From contig NZ_CP121471.1 in assembly GCF_033954835.1 (NCBI RefSeq), positions 1,054,001 through 1,118,000 of the forward strand: 64,000 bases of DNA, given 5' to 3'. The translations under genes were made by a program, and so were the position numbers. Below, one piece after another: positions 18,410 through 28,736 of the stretch (the stretch's first letter is position 1; each line of letters begins with the position of its first letter). Origin of the DNA: Thiorhodovibrio frisius (GTDB lineage: Bacteria; Pseudomonadota; Gammaproteobacteria; Chromatiales; Chromatiaceae). Under the pieces are notes generated by a model, which did not search any database, was not told the origin of the DNA, and saw only the letters and a program-made list of their open reading frames with translations.

Positions 18410-20332
18410 ATGAACGCAAAGTCCCTGCAAGCGAAAGTCACCGCCGCGCTGAGCCTGTTTATCGTGCTTGCCACCCTGGGGGTGGTGATCGTGGTCTCCA
18501 TCACCCAGAGCGATGCCATTCACGCGCGGGCTGATCAGGAGGTCAGGACCAACCTCAATCGGGTGCGGGGACTCTTGTCCGTGACTGACGCGCTCATGAG
18601 CGAGCGCGTTGCCTCCTCCATGGCGCTGCTCAAAGAGCGTGGCGCCGAGCTTGGCACCCCGTCGATCGGCGAACCGGTGCGGGTGAAGGATCGCACCCTC
18701 GGCGATCTCCTGCTTGGCGAGGAGCCGCAGGCCAACCGCTTCGAACTTGTCGACGGGGTTACCAAGCTGATGGGTGGCACAGCGACGCTGTTCGTGCGCC
18801 AGGGCAGGGACTTTGTGCGCATTTCGACCAACGTCAAGAAAGACGGTCAGCGCGCCATCGGCACCATCTTGGCGCCAGACGGAAAAGTGATCGAAATGAT
18901 TCGCGAGGGCCGTTCCTTCGCCGGTCAGGTCGACATTCTCGGCACCCCCTATGTCACCAGTTATGAGCCGATGTTTAACGCCACTCGTGAGCTGGTGGGC
19001 ATCTGGTACGTCGGCTACAAGGCCGATCTGGGAGAGTTGGAACAGACGATCCGCGAGAGCCACATTCTCGAGCAGGGGTTTCTGGCTCTGGTCGATGATC
19101 AGGGGCGGGTGCGCTTTCATTCCCACGAGCAGGATGATATTGCCCAAGCTGTGGTGGCGGGCAAGCGCGACGATTGGGTGGTCGAACGCGTCGATTACCC
19201 CGGTTGGGGATATCAGGTCGTCGCCGCCTACCAGGAATCCGAGATTCGCGACCGCATCCTGAAAACCGTCGGCATCATCGTCATCAGCGGTGTGATCCTC
19301 GGCGCATTCGCCATTCTTGGCATCGGTCTGCTCGTCAAAACCCTGGTGATCGTGCCGGTGCGGGATGCGATGGCGGTGGCCCAACGCATCAGTGATGGCC
19401 ACTTGGATACGCCAATCAAGACCTCCCGCAACGATGAGATCGGTCGTTTGCTGAGTTCCCTGGATCGGATGCAAACGGTGCTGCGCGGATTCATTGATCA
19501 GATCTGCGACACCGCGCGCGAGCTCAGTTCGTCATCCGATGAGCTGAGAACGGTCACGGATGAAACAGTGCGCGGGGTCGGCGATCAGCACGCCCAGACC
19601 GATCAGGTTGCCACGGCGATGAATGAGATGGCCGCCACTGTCGCGGAGGTTGCGCGCAACGCTGCCGCCGCAGCCGAAGCCACCGGAAGTGCCGACCGCG
19701 AAGCACGCGAAGGGCATCGGGTGGTGCAAGGCACCATGAGCGCGATTGAATCCCTGGCGCAAGAAGTCGAGCGTGCCGCTCAGACAATCCAGAAGCTCGA
19801 ACAAGACAGCGAGAAGATCGGTACCGTCCTTGATGTGATCCGTGGCATTGCCGAGCAAACCAATCTCCTCGCGCTCAATGCGGCGATCGAGGCAGCGCGT
19901 GCCGGTGAACAGGGGCGTGGCTTCGCGGTGGTGGCCGATGAGGTGCGGACGCTGGCCACCCGCACCCAGAGCTCAACCCAGGAGATTTCCGGGATTATCG
20001 ACGCGCTCCAGGTGGGTTCGCGCGAGTCAGTTGCGACCATGAGCGAAAATTGCGATCGCGCCCGACGGACTGTGGAGCAGGCGGAGTTGGCGTCCAGATC
20101 GCTCACCACCATCACGGATGCGGTGGCGCAGATGAACGACATGAACAACCAGATTGCCGCCGCCGCCGAAGAGCAGACCGCTGTGGCCGAGGAGGTGAAC
20201 CGCAACGTCACCGCGATTCGCGACATTGCCGAGAGCACCAGCGATGGCGCGCAAAAGAGCGCAAGCGCTTCGGCCCGCTTGGCCGAGCTGTCGGATGATC
20301 TGCGCGAGATTTTGAGCCAGTATCAGAAATGA
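18410..20332 (+). CDS. Methyl-accepting chemotaxis protein with extracytoplasmic Cache domain
   Basis: A 640-residue transmembrane chemoreceptor. The first membrane helix (about 12-32) is followed by a Cache_3/Cache_2-type sensor domain (about 35-280, with the recognisable [14 protein letters not shown] and [11 protein letters not shown] segments), a second helix (about 285-308), HAMP (about 310-365) and the cytoplasmic signalling hairpin whose tip reads [20 protein letters not shown]. It should pass ligand binding to CheA via CheW. No che gene is nearby and the ligand is unknown; Cache_3-Cache_2 receptors often sense small organic acids. Confidence 0.93.
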   Translation: MNAKSLQAKVTAALSLFIVLATLGVVIVVSITQSDAIHARADQEVRTNLNRVRGLLSVTDALMSERVASSMALLKERGAELGTPSIGEPVRVKDRTLGDLLLGEEPQANRFELVDGVTKLMGGTATLFVRQGRDFVRISTNVKKDGQRAIGTILAPDGKVIEMIREGRSFAGQVDILGTPYVTSYEPMFNATRELVGIWYVGYKADLGELEQTIRESHILEQGFLALVDDQGRVRFHSHEQDDIAQAVVAGKRDDWVVERVDYPGWGYQVVAAYQESEIRDRILKTVGIIVISGVILGAFAILGIGLLVKTLVIVPVRDAMAVAQRISDGHLDTPIKTSRNDEIGRLLSSLDRMQTVLRGFIDQICDTARELSSSSDELRTVTDETVRGVGDQHAQTDQVATAMNEMAATVAEVARNAAAAAEATGSADREAREGHRVVQGTMSAIESLAQEVERAAQTIQKLEQDSEKIGTVLDVIRGIAEQTNLLALNAAIEAARAGEQGRGFAVVADEVRTLATRTQSSTQEISGIIDALQVGSRESVATMSENCDRARRTVEQAELASRSLTTITDAVAQMNDMNNQIAAAAEEQTAVAEEVNRNVTAIRDIAESTSDGAQKSASASARLAELSDDLREILSQYQK

Positions 20333-20348
20333 CGTGATCAGCGCGATG

Positions 20349-20374
20349 GCGTTTCCGGCCCAAAAGGGAAACGC
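20349..20374. terminator. Hairpin between convergent chemoreceptor and mutS genes
   Basis: GCGTTTCC (20349-20356) pairs perfectly with GGAAACGC (20367-20374) across a 10-base loop, 17 bp after the chemoreceptor stop and before the mutS stop. It may end transcription in both directions. There is no long T-run. Confidence 0.5.
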
Positions 20375-20427
20375 ATTTGCGATGGGAAGACTCTGAGTTT
20401 GGTGATTCTGGCTGGTGACGACGCGGA

Positions 20428-23175
20428 TTAGCGATTTTTGTGATCGAGCTGCCTGAGCTCATAGAGCAGGTCAATCGCTTGGCGCGGGCTTAGATCATCC
20501 GGATTGATGGCGCGCAGGCGCTCGAGCGCTGGGCTCGGCAGTTCGGCGGGGAATAGCGACAGCTGGGCCATGTGAGTCCTGTCCTGATCCCTTATGGGAT
20601 CGCGGCCCTGATCCCGCTTCTGATCAGGCCCCTGGTCCCGCTCCCCATCGCCTTCTCTCTTCGGAGGCAGGTTCTGGCTGGCCGCCTGACGCTGGCTCTG
20701 ATCCTCGAGCTGGCGCAGCCGCTCGCGGGCGCGGGCAATCACCTCCGCCGGCACTCCGGCCAGCGCGGCCACCTGCAAGCCGTAGCTCTGGTTGGCCGGT
20801 CCCTCGCGCACGCTGTGCATAAAGACGATCTTCTCGCCATGCTCAATGGCCTCGAGATGCAGGTTGGCGATGCCGGGGTGCTCCTCGGGCAGGCTGGTGA
20901 GCTCAAAGTAATGTGTCGCGAACAGCGTCAGCGCGCGCAATCGGGTGTCCAGCTCCACCGCGCAGGCCCAGGCCAGCGATAGCCCGTCGAAGGTGCTGGT
21001 GCCGCGGCCAATCTCGTCCATCAGCACCAGGCTGTTCGCGCTGGCGTTGTGCAGAATGTTGGCCGTCTCCTCCATCTCCACCATAAAGGTCGAACGACCG
21101 CCGGCGAGATCATCGGCGGCTCCGATGCGCGAAAAGATGCGATCAATGGGGCCGATTTGTGCGCTGCGCGCCGGCACGAAGCTGCCGGCATGGGCCATCA
21201 GCACGATGAGCGCGGTTTGGCGCATGAAGGTGGACTTACCGCCCATGTTGGGGCCGGTGATGATCAGCATGCGTCGCTCGGGGTCGAGCCGCACGCTGTT
21301 GGCGACAAAGGGCGCGTCGCTCAGCTGCTCCACCACCGGATGGCGGCCGTCCTCGATCTCAATGCCAATCTCGCCGCTCAATTCCGGGCGCGTCCAGCCA
21401 AGCCGCTCGGCGCGCTCGGCCAGATTGGCCAGCACATCCAGGCTGGCGATGGCGGCGGCCGTGGTTTGCAGCGCCGCCAGATGCGCGATCAGCTGGGCGA
21501 GCAGCTCGTCGTAGAGCATTTTCTCGCGCGCCAGGGCACGCTCGCGGGCGCTCAGCGCCTGGTCCTCGAAGCGCTTAAGCTCTGGGGTGATGTAACGCTC
21601 GACGCCTTTGAGCGTCTGGCGGCGCTGGTAGTCGTCCGGGACCTTGTCGGAATGGGTGCGACCGATCTCAATGTAATAACCATGCACCCGGTTGTAGCTG
21701 ACCTTGAGTGCCGGGATGCCGGTGCGCTCACGCTCGCGCGCCTCCAACTCCAGCAAGAACTGATCGCCATGCTCGGCCAGGTTGCGCAGTTCATCCAGCT
21801 CAGCATCGTAGCCGGGTGCTAGCACGCTACCGTCGCGGATCAGCATCGGCGGCTGCTCGATCAGCGCACGCTGGAGCAGGTCGCGGACCTCGGGATGGTC
21901 CCCTAGGTCTTGATCCAGGCTTGTCAGCAGCGGGCTGTCGAGCGCCGCCAGTGACTGGTGCAGCTCAGGCAGCAGGCCGAGGGCATCGCGCAGCGTGGCG
22001 AGGTCGCGTGGGCGGGCGGAGCCTAGTGCCACCCGCGCGAGAATGCGCTCCAGGTCGCCGATGGCCGACAGAGTTTCGCGCAGCGGCTCACCGCGGGCGG
22101 TCTCGATGAGCGTGGCGATGGCGTCGTGTCGTAGGCGTACATCGTGCACATCGCGCAGTGGGCGATTCAGCCAGCGGCGCAGCAGGCGCGCCCCCATGGC
22201 GGTGCGGGTGTTGTCCATGATCGCGGCCAGGGTGTGCCCCTCCTGACCGGACAGCGTCTGGGTCAGCTCCAGATTGCGCCGGGTCGCCGCATCCAGAATC
22301 ACCGCCTGATCGCGCTGCTCCACCGTCAGCCCGCGCAGATGGGGCAGGGCAGCGCGCTGGGTGTCTTTTACATACTGCAGCAGACAGCCAGCGGCGCCGA
22401 CGGCCAGGCGCAGCCCAGTATTCGATCTGGAGTCGGTCGCTGCGCCGGAGCCAGTATCGACCCCGCCGCAGCCAAAGCCCGAGAGATCCCGGGTGCCGAA
22501 CTGCTCGCATAGCATGCGCTCGGCGCTGTCCGCATCGAAATGCCAGGCCGGGCGTCGGGCCAAGCCGCTGCCGAGCGCCAAGCGTTTGTCGAGCAAGCTG
22601 TCCTCATCCAGCAGCAGTTCCGCCGGTTGCAGCCGCTCGAGCTCGGCGCTCAGCGCTTCAAGACCGCTCAGTTCCAGCAGCGTGAAGCGTCCGCTGGCCA
22701 GCTCCAGGCTGGCGAGCCCAAAGGCAAGAGCGCGGCTGTCCGACTCACCCTCGGTGGGTGCCGGCAGGGATTGCTCGGCGACGGCGCACAGCAGATTCTC
22801 TCGGCGCTGATCAAGTAATGCCTCGTCGGTAAGCGTCCCCGGCGTGACAATGCGCACCACCTCGCGATCAACCGGACCCTTACTCTTGGCCGGATCGCCC
22901 GTCTGCTCGCAAATGGCAACCGACACACCCTGACGCACTAGGCGCGCCAGATAGCTCTCGGCCGCGTGATAAGGGATGCCTGCCATTGGAATCGGCTTCC
23001 CCGCCGACTGTCCGCGCTTGGTCAGGGTGATGTCGAGCAACCGCGCCGCGCGCTCCGCATCCTCGAAAAACAACTCGTAGAAATCCCCCATACGATAAAA
23101 CAGCAGCATGTCCGGATGCTCGGCCTTGATCCGGAGGTACTGTTGCATCATCGGGGTATGTTTGTTTTCAGTCAC
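20428..23175 (-). CDS. mutS: DNA mismatch repair protein MutS
   Basis: A 915-residue MutS1, the mismatch-recognition ATPase. The mismatch-binding FYEL motif sits near residue 31 (MGDFYELF). The connector, lever and clamp domains follow, then the ABC ATPase with Walker [10 protein letters not shown] (near residue 635), the [14 protein letters not shown] signature and FATHYFEL. The C-terminal region before the last helices contains an extra hydrophilic insertion with repeating RDQ/RDP units (about 835-865), which lengthens it relative to E. coli MutS (853). The insertion is a linker and should not affect catalysis. Confidence 0.97.
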   Translation of the reverse strand: MTENKHTPMMQQYLRIKAEHPDMLLFYRMGDFYELFFEDAERAARLLDITLTKRGQSAGKPIPMAGIPYHAAESYLARLVRQGVSVAICEQTGDPAKSKGPVDREVVRIVTPGTLTDEALLDQRRENLLCAVAEQSLPAPTEGESDSRALAFGLASLELASGRFTLLELSGLEALSAELERLQPAELLLDEDSLLDKRLALGSGLARRPAWHFDADSAERMLCEQFGTRDLSGFGCGGVDTGSGAATDSRSNTGLRLAVGAAGCLLQYVKDTQRAALPHLRGLTVEQRDQAVILDAATRRNLELTQTLSGQEGHTLAAIMDNTRTAMGARLLRRWLNRPLRDVHDVRLRHDAIATLIETARGEPLRETLSAIGDLERILARVALGSARPRDLATLRDALGLLPELHQSLAALDSPLLTSLDQDLGDHPEVRDLLQRALIEQPPMLIRDGSVLAPGYDAELDELRNLAEHGDQFLLELEARERERTGIPALKVSYNRVHGYYIEIGRTHSDKVPDDYQRRQTLKGVERYITPELKRFEDQALSARERALAREKMLYDELLAQLIAHLAALQTTAAAIASLDVLANLAERAERLGWTRPELSGEIGIEIEDGRHPVVEQLSDAPFVANSVRLDPERRMLIITGPNMGGKSTFMRQTALIVLMAHAGSFVPARSAQIGPIDRIFSRIGAADDLAGGRSTFMVEMEETANILHNASANSLVLMDEIGRGTSTFDGLSLAWACAVELDTRLRALTLFATHYFELTSLPEEHPGIANLHLEAIEHGEKIVFMHSVREGPANQSYGLQVAALAGVPAEVIARARERLRQLEDQSQRQAASQNLPPKREGDGERDQGPDQKRDQGRDPIRDQDRTHMAQLSLFPAELPSPALERLRAINPDDLSPRQAIDLLYELRQLDHKNR

Positions 23176-23393
23176 TTGTTTGCGGCTTGATGTGTGCGGT
23201 AGTGGCGGGAGGCATGGCGGCCTGAGCTGGCAAAGTTTATCACCTACTTTGCCGAGCTTTGCAGGCGTGGCGGATTTTCAGGACGTATAATCCGGATCTG
23301 AATTGCATCCGCTTAAACCCTCCTTTGTGCCGGATTGTCGTGCTGGCGATCCGCCGTTGGTAGACATGCTCTAGGTCCAGGAGTTGAGCGCTC

Positions 23394-25202
23394 ATGTACT
23401 TTCCCTATGGTCTAAGCGATTTTGGCACCCTGAGGCAGGAGGGGTACTGGTATCTCGACCGCACCGACCGTCTGGCCGCGCTCGAGAACACCGGGCGGCA
23501 GCTTGTCTTCCTGCGCCCGCGCCGCTTCGGCAAAAGCCTGCTGCTCTCCATGTTGGAGCACTATTACGATCTGAACCGCTCCGAGCAATTCGATGCGTTG
23601 TTCGGCAACCTGGCTGTCGGGCAGAACCCGACGCCTCTGCGCAATCAGTTTTTCGTGCTCAAATGGGATTTCTCGCTGGTTGCCGCACATGGGGAGATTG
23701 GTGACATCGAAGCGGCACTGCATCAGCACATCAACGACAGCCTTCGCGACTTTGTTCTTCGTTATCGCGACAGGCTGCCTGAAGCCATCGTCATCCACCC
23801 CGACAATGCCTTGTCATCCTGGCGCTCTACTCTGAGCGTTCTCTCTCAAACCTCGCACAAACTCTATCTGCTGATCGACGAATACGACAACTTCGCCAAC
23901 GAGGTACTGATGGCCGCGCATCCGGGCGGGCAGGATCGCTACCAGACCCTGCTCCAGGGCGAGGGCTTGATGAAAACCGTGTTCAAGTCAGTCAAGGCCG
24001 CCGCTGGCGGTATGGGGCTGGATCGGGTGTTCATCACCGGCGTCTCGCCGGTGGTCTTGAGCGACATGACCAGCGGCTACAACGTCGGCGAGGATATCTT
24101 CCTGAGGCCCCAGTTCAACGACCTGTGCGGTTTTACCGAGGGGGAAGTTGCAGCCGTGCTGAACCAACTGGCCCAAGAAGGCGGCGAGTGGTCAGCGGAC
24201 AAGGCGCTAGCGACCATGCGCACCTTCTACAACGGTTATCGTTTTAGCGAGGAGGCCGAGGAAAGCCTCTACAACCCCACCCTAAGTCTTTACTTTTTCA
24301 AGGCGCTGGCCACCCAAGGCAAATATCCCCGGCAGATGCTCGATGAAAACCTGGCCATGGATCGCAACAAGCTGATCTATATCGCCTCACTGCCCCATGG
24401 CGAGGAGCTATTGATCGAAGCGCTAAGCGGCGATGACCGAGTGCTGGTACCGGAACTGGTGCAGCGTTTTGGCGTCGCCGATGTGCTGGCGGCAGTGAAG
24501 GATCAGCCGTTCATGGCGTCCTTGCTGTATTTCTTTGGCATCCTCACCCTGGCAGGCTTGAACTCCTTTAACGAGTGCCAGATGCGCATTCCCAATCTAG
24601 TGGCGCGCGGGCTCTATGTGGAGCGTTTGCGCGAACGCTGGCTGCCGCCGAGCGGACGCGCACGCGAGCTGCCCGACGCCGTGCGCGCCCTCGGTCAGCA
24701 AGGCGATCTCGCACCCCTGTGCGCGCTGATCGAACAGAGCTATTTCGCCGTGCTGTCTAACCGCGACTACCGCTGGACCAACGAGCTGCTGGTGAAATTC
24801 GCCTTCCTGACCCTCTTGTTCGACGACCGTCTCTACATGGCTGTCTCCGAGTTGGAGACCGAGCGCGGCTATGCCGATCTTGCCTTAATTGTCCGTCCGG
24901 ACATGCGTCGCTTTCAGGCACTTGATCTGCTGCTGGAATTCAAATATCTGAGTCTGAAGGAACTGGGCATGAGCGGCGCGCGAGTGCTGCAGGAATCCCG
25001 CGAGGCATTGGCCAAACGGCCGGCGGTGGCCGCCAAGCTCGACGAGGCCGAAGCCCAGGTGCGCGACTACGGCGGCACTCTGACGAAACGCCATGGCCTG
25101 AGCGACCTGCGCGCTTTCGCCGTGGTCGCCCTGGGGGTGGAACGGCTGGTGTGGCGAGTGGTTCGCGGGCAGGACACCGGCGACGACAAACTATCAGAAT
25201 AA
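23394..25202 (+). CDS. AAA-ATPase-like / PD-(D/E)XK nuclease family protein
   Basis: A 602-residue protein of the AAA-ATPase-like (PF09820) plus PDDEXK_9 (PF08011) family. The N-terminus has the family opening (YPYGLSDF-like, then YWYLDRTDRLAALE) and a P-loop-like PRRFGKSLLLSMLE near residue 43. LYLLIDEYDNFANE is the Walker B region. The C-terminal third (about 500-590) carries the nuclease-like fold with ADLALIVRP, LLEFKYL and a final YG. These proteins are common in multiple copies in anaerobes and phototrophs; their cellular role is not established. It diverges from mutS. An AGGAG motif precedes the start. Confidence 0.85.
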   Translation: MYFPYGLSDFGTLRQEGYWYLDRTDRLAALENTGRQLVFLRPRRFGKSLLLSMLEHYYDLNRSEQFDALFGNLAVGQNPTPLRNQFFVLKWDFSLVAAHGEIGDIEAALHQHINDSLRDFVLRYRDRLPEAIVIHPDNALSSWRSTLSVLSQTSHKLYLLIDEYDNFANEVLMAAHPGGQDRYQTLLQGEGLMKTVFKSVKAAAGGMGLDRVFITGVSPVVLSDMTSGYNVGEDIFLRPQFNDLCGFTEGEVAAVLNQLAQEGGEWSADKALATMRTFYNGYRFSEEAEESLYNPTLSLYFFKALATQGKYPRQMLDENLAMDRNKLIYIASLPHGEELLIEALSGDDRVLVPELVQRFGVADVLAAVKDQPFMASLLYFFGILTLAGLNSFNECQMRIPNLVARGLYVERLRERWLPPSGRARELPDAVRALGQQGDLAPLCALIEQSYFAVLSNRDYRWTNELLVKFAFLTLLFDDRLYMAVSELETERGYADLALIVRPDMRRFQALDLLLEFKYLSLKELGMSGARVLQESREALAKRPAVAAKLDEAEAQVRDYGGTLTKRHGLSDLRAFAVVALGVERLVWRVVRGQDTGDDKLSE

Positions 25203-25256
25203 AATGATGACACCGCTCATCGCGGCAATCTGACCATTTTTCGACATTCGGATTGG

Positions 25257-25297
25257 CTCAGCGGCTTGCGCGACAAACGCGCGCAAGCAACGCTGAG
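25257..25297. terminator. Two-tier hairpin between convergent genes
   Basis: CTCAGCG (25257-25263) pairs with CGCTGAG (25291-25297), and inside it CTTGCGCG (25265-25272) pairs with CGCGCAAG (25280-25287). It lies between the 3' ends of the AAA-like gene and the GH57 operon and is a plausible bidirectional terminator, although no T-run follows. Confidence 0.55.
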
Positions 25298-25337
25298 AGT
25301 TCGGCTCAATTGGTTGGAAGCCGGTGGGGAAGTTTGG

Positions 25338-26804
25338 TCAGGATAAGTCGTGCTCAATGATCGCAATAGCGCGGCGGCAGATTTCTCGGCCATAGTCGGT
25401 CCACTCACCCTGGCCCCAGTAGCGGTAGCAGCTGGTCTGTGATGCCATCAGGTGGTAGAGCGCGTTGCGATAATGCGGGTCGCTGGTTGAGGCACCGGAC
25501 TTGAGCACCTTCTCATTGAAGGCGGAGCTGGCTTCTTCCATCGGGCCGAGCACGTTGTCGTAGCCTTTCACCCAGGAAAGATCATTGGTCCAGCTGCCGC
25601 CGTCCATGTGGAACTGGTGGTCTTCTTTTTTTAGGGTTTGGATCACCTTCTCGAGCTTCTCGGGGCCGTCGCCGGGCTGCATCTGGCTCCAGATTTTGCC
25701 TTGCTGCACCGGGCGAATCTCGGTGAGGTCGCTCTCCTTGATGCCCATGGCGAAGAGTTGCTCGATGTATTCGCTGCCGTTCATCAAGGGGACATCGCTG
25801 CCGGAGGCACCGCGCACCGCCTCGAAGAACTTGTCGGGGAATTCGTTCATCATCACGCCGCCGTTTTCGCCATCGGCGATCTGCGTCACCAGCGGCGGGA
25901 CGGACTTGCCGGCCAGGTCCCAGCGCTCCAGGCTCTGGGCCTCGTACCAGGGCTGCATCTGGGCGACTAGCTTGGTGTCCGAGCCTTGGGTTTTTATCAG
26001 GGCGATGATGCTGGCGGTCTCGCCTTTGGAGTTGGTGCAGACGAGTCGATGTGGCAGATGTGGGCGCTGCGGATGCCAGCCGTTTTCGGTCTGCTCGACT
26101 GAGTGCTCCTGCACCAGTACCCATTGATAGCCGCAGTCGCGCAGGGTTTTGACGAACTCATAGGCCACGTCGGGATGATTGGGTAGGGCCATCTCAGAAG
26201 GTGAGAAGCCGCGCACTCGCTCCAGTGCCTCGAGCCCGAACATTGCGGCGAAGTGGTGTTGAAAAGCTTTTACATGCAGCCGGTAGTCCTGCACCGGGGT
26301 GGAGGGCGCGACCGCGTGACCCCAGGGCATGCCGAGCCATTCCACTGCCCAGTTGAAGTCCGGATTCATGGTGATGGTTTTCAGCGCGTCGATAGCGTGA
26401 TCCTCGCCCATGGCGCGCAGGCCGTGGAGCAGGGTGCCGGAGTACTCGAGCATCACACGCGGGGACTTGCCCTCGCCGATCAACTGCGGGATGAACTCGC
26501 CCATGCGCTTGTAGCACCAGACGAACACCGGGGCGTTGTGGTTATCGCCAATGCCCTGGTTGTCCATCATGTGCTTGAGGTTGCTAATGATGGCAGCGGT
26601 TTGCAGGTCGCCACCGCCGGCCGGGATGAGTGGCTGATGCTGATGCAGGGCGATGGCGGCGGCAGCGCGGATGCGCCCGAAGTCCACCCCGCCGGGGGAT
26701 TGCGCGAGCTTGCGTTGCTGGCCGGCCTTCATGGCGGCGGCGATCTGATCCTCGGCGCCGCAGATGTTGGGCAGGCCGTCGATGGTTTCTGGGAGTGCGG
26801 TCAT
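25338..26804 (-). CDS. Glycoside hydrolase family 57 protein
   Basis: A 488-residue GH57 protein, a family of alpha-glucan-active enzymes (amylases, 4-alpha-glucanotransferases, branching enzymes) on a (beta/alpha)7 barrel. The first family motif is ALHQHQPLIPAG (about residues 51-62). RVRGFSPSEMALP (about 210) is the region-3-like segment, and DGENGGVMMNEFP carries the conserved acidic region. It is the second gene of an overlapping pair (4-bp ATGA-type overlap with the upstream GH57 gene), so the two products probably act together on glycogen or a similar glucan. No signal peptide is seen, implying a cytoplasmic location. Substrate not inferable. Confidence 0.85.
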   Translation of the reverse strand: MTALPETIDGLPNICGAEDQIAAAMKAGQQRKLAQSPGGVDFGRIRAAAAIALHQHQPLIPAGGGDLQTAAIISNLKHMMDNQGIGDNHNAPVFVWCYKRMGEFIPQLIGEGKSPRVMLEYSGTLLHGLRAMGEDHAIDALKTITMNPDFNWAVEWLGMPWGHAVAPSTPVQDYRLHVKAFQHHFAAMFGLEALERVRGFSPSEMALPNHPDVAYEFVKTLRDCGYQWVLVQEHSVEQTENGWHPQRPHLPHRLVCTNSKGETASIIALIKTQGSDTKLVAQMQPWYEAQSLERWDLAGKSVPPLVTQIADGENGGVMMNEFPDKFFEAVRGASGSDVPLMNGSEYIEQLFAMGIKESDLTEIRPVQQGKIWSQMQPGDGPEKLEKVIQTLKKEDHQFHMDGGSWTNDLSWVKGYDNVLGPMEEASSAFNEKVLKSGASTSDPHYRNALYHLMASQTSCYRYWGQGEWTDYGREICRRAIAIIEHDLS

Positions 26805-28024
26805 TGGTCAGTCTCCGGTGAATGATCTGAAAGGGAAGTCGGGCGGTCCTTGGTGGCGCCTTTGGCATCATTCAATGCCGTGCGCGCGGCCATGAGGTCG
26901 GCCTCAGCGCGCTCGACCCAAGCCTCGCCCCAGTAGGTGTTGCAACTGGTCTCGGCGCGCAGCAGGTGCCAGTTGGCGGTTTCAAGCGCCTCGCTCACGC
27001 CAGGTTGGTCGAGCTGCATGGCCAGGCGCTCGCGCGTGGCCTGCAAACGGCGGCTTAAGTCCTGATAAGCCGAGTAGGTGCGGCGCTGCGCCTCCGAACC
27101 GGTCCATTGGGTGAAGCCCTGGCCGTTGTGCCAACCCGTGTTCCAGGCGGCGGTGCGAATGCGGACCTCACCATGGGCGCCATGGGTGTTCAAATAGTCT
27201 TCGATAAAGGTCGGGCGCACCCGTGCCTGATCGGTGCGCGCCTGTTCGAGCAGGGGCAGATAAAACGCCGTCCAAAAATTTGCCCCGTCGGTGACATTGC
27301 GGAACCAGCCGCCATTGTCGCCGTCGCTTGCCGTGGTGATCAGTGGCGGGAAGTCGCACCACTTGGTGCGTTCGGTTACCTCGCGCAAAAACCATTCTAG
27401 ATCCAGCCCGGACTCTTGCGCGTCGGAGAGTTCGCGGTCGCGCACCACCACGATGATCTCATCCTGACCCTGGCGGGCGATATGCGGGCGGTAGCGCAAC
27501 TCCTGCCAGCTCATGTCGTCGACCGGCTCGACATTTTCGCTGTCAATCATGACATAGCGATAACCAAAGCGGCGCGCGAGCGGGATAAGTTCTTGCGAAA
27601 AACTCATCTCTGGTGGCCACAAGCCGCCGAATGCCGGGCGCCAGAACAGATGCCGGGCGATGCCCTGCCAGCGGCGCAGGTGCTCGTCGCGATCAGCGGC
27701 CGGGATCAGCGGCAGCACTGGATGGTAGTAGCCGGTGCCGAGAATCTCAAACAGATGTTGGTTTTGCAAATGCCACAAAAGCTTGCCGCAGTCGACAATG
27801 CCATAGACGCGGCTTTGGAACTCCGGGTTGGACAGGGTCTCGAGCAGGGTGCCGGACAGCGACAAGTGCACCCGGGCGAAGTCTTCCCAGCCCCACAGGC
27901 TGCGCGGCATGCGATCAAGCGCGAAGAGAATTTCCTTCGCCTCCCAGGGTTGGTTGTCGAGCAGTTGTTCGAGATTCCCGGCGGGCTGATGGAGGTTGAG
28001 AACCAGTGCGTGGTGGGCGATCAT
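26801..28024 (-). CDS. Glycoside hydrolase family 57 protein (first gene of the pair)
   Basis: A 407-residue second GH57 protein. It begins almost directly with the HQP motif (LVLNLHQPAGN, residues 7-17), has GLWPPEMSFS (about 133-142) in the nucleophile region and TASDGDNGGWFRN in the acid region. It is a paralog of the downstream 488-residue protein and lacks that protein's N-terminal extension. The C-terminal tail (about 385-407) is hydrophilic and variable. Overlap with the next gene indicates translational coupling. A possible 28-codon membrane peptide gene lies 89 bp upstream. Confidence 0.85.
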   Translation of the reverse strand: MIAHHALVLNLHQPAGNLEQLLDNQPWEAKEILFALDRMPRSLWGWEDFARVHLSLSGTLLETLSNPEFQSRVYGIVDCGKLLWHLQNQHLFEILGTGYYHPVLPLIPAADRDEHLRRWQGIARHLFWRPAFGGLWPPEMSFSQELIPLARRFGYRYVMIDSENVEPVDDMSWQELRYRPHIARQGQDEIIVVVRDRELSDAQESGLDLEWFLREVTERTKWCDFPPLITTASDGDNGGWFRNVTDGANFWTAFYLPLLEQARTDQARVRPTFIEDYLNTHGAHGEVRIRTAAWNTGWHNGQGFTQWTGSEAQRRTYSAYQDLSRRLQATRERLAMQLDQPGVSEALETANWHLLRAETSCNTYWGEAWVERAEADLMAARTALNDAKGATKDRPTSLSDHSPETDQ

Positions 28025-28113
28025 TCAGTCTGTCCCTGTTGAAAAATGCCAGCGAATAGGGCCTTGAGAGCCGAGCTTGCCAGCCCGCATCGGCCGGGGC
28101 GCAGCCTCGGCGC

Positions 28114-28200
28114 TCAGGGCTGCGGCGCGATGATGGGGGTTGCAATCATGGCCGCGAAGATCAGAAAGACAGCGGCGACGCGCAGGATATTGAAGTCCAC
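28114..28200 (-). CDS. Possible 28-residue membrane peptide
   Basis: A GTG-started frame of 28 codons, preceded by AAAGGA with a 7-base spacing. The product would be a single hydrophobic helix (from LRVAAVFLIFAAMIATPIIA, residues 6-25) with an acidic residue at position 2 and a short Pro-rich tail. It is read in the same direction as the GH57 pair. The strong ribosome binding site and clean membrane-helix pattern support a real gene; the small size and lack of a recognised family keep confidence low. Confidence 0.4.
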   Translation of the reverse strand: MDFNILRVAAVFLIFAAMIATPIIAPQP

Positions 28201-28319
28201 TTGGCAGTCCTTTGAATGACGTTTGTCGAGTGCGAGCACAACCCCCAAACCCTTGGTGGAGGGGGCTGGAATCTAAGTTTAACAGAGGGGCCCGCGCTCA
28301 TTCGCGGCTCGATATTGCC

Positions 28320-28568
28320 ATGGCACAAATCATCATCGATCCCGAGTCCCGCGCCCTGGCCGAGCAGCCGGCGCTGGTCAAGGCAACGCGCAAGTCACGA
28401 GCGCGTTTTCCGGCCGGTTGCGTCGAGGCAACCCCGACGGAGCAAGAGGCATGCTTACGAGCTCAGGAGCGCCGTGGCTGGCAGGCTGCCATTGTCTATG
28501 GGCCGTCTGCTTCCTCAGAAGGGCAGAAACTCTACTACCTGGTCCGTTGGCTCGATTGCGCCGAATAA
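28320..28568 (+). CDS. Small conserved-looking protein of unknown function
   Basis: An 82-residue protein starting MAQIIIDPESRALAEQPAL. It is mixed alpha/beta in appearance, with a Glu/Gln-rich middle (ATPTEQEACLRAQERRGW) and a C-terminal beta-like stretch KLYYLVRWLDCAE. No family is recognised. The frame is also open further upstream, but this ATG gives a compact start without the Trp/Pro-rich leader. It lies between the GH57 operon and the DUF2934 gene. Confidence 0.5.
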   Translation: MAQIIIDPESRALAEQPALVKATRKSRARFPAGCVEATPTEQEACLRAQERRGWQAAIVYGPSASSEGQKLYYLVRWLDCAE

Positions 28569-28736
28569 TACCTGACAGGAAGGATCAATTTTTTGCGTGC
28601 CAGGTCTTCGGATCGCCCTGTTGCTCGTGTATCCTTACCAACAAACGGGCGAGCGCCCACGATCAACCTTGGATATTCTCAGTCTGAAATCCCGTTTTTC
28701 GATTACCTACCATCTGAACAGTGAGTGAGAACGATC

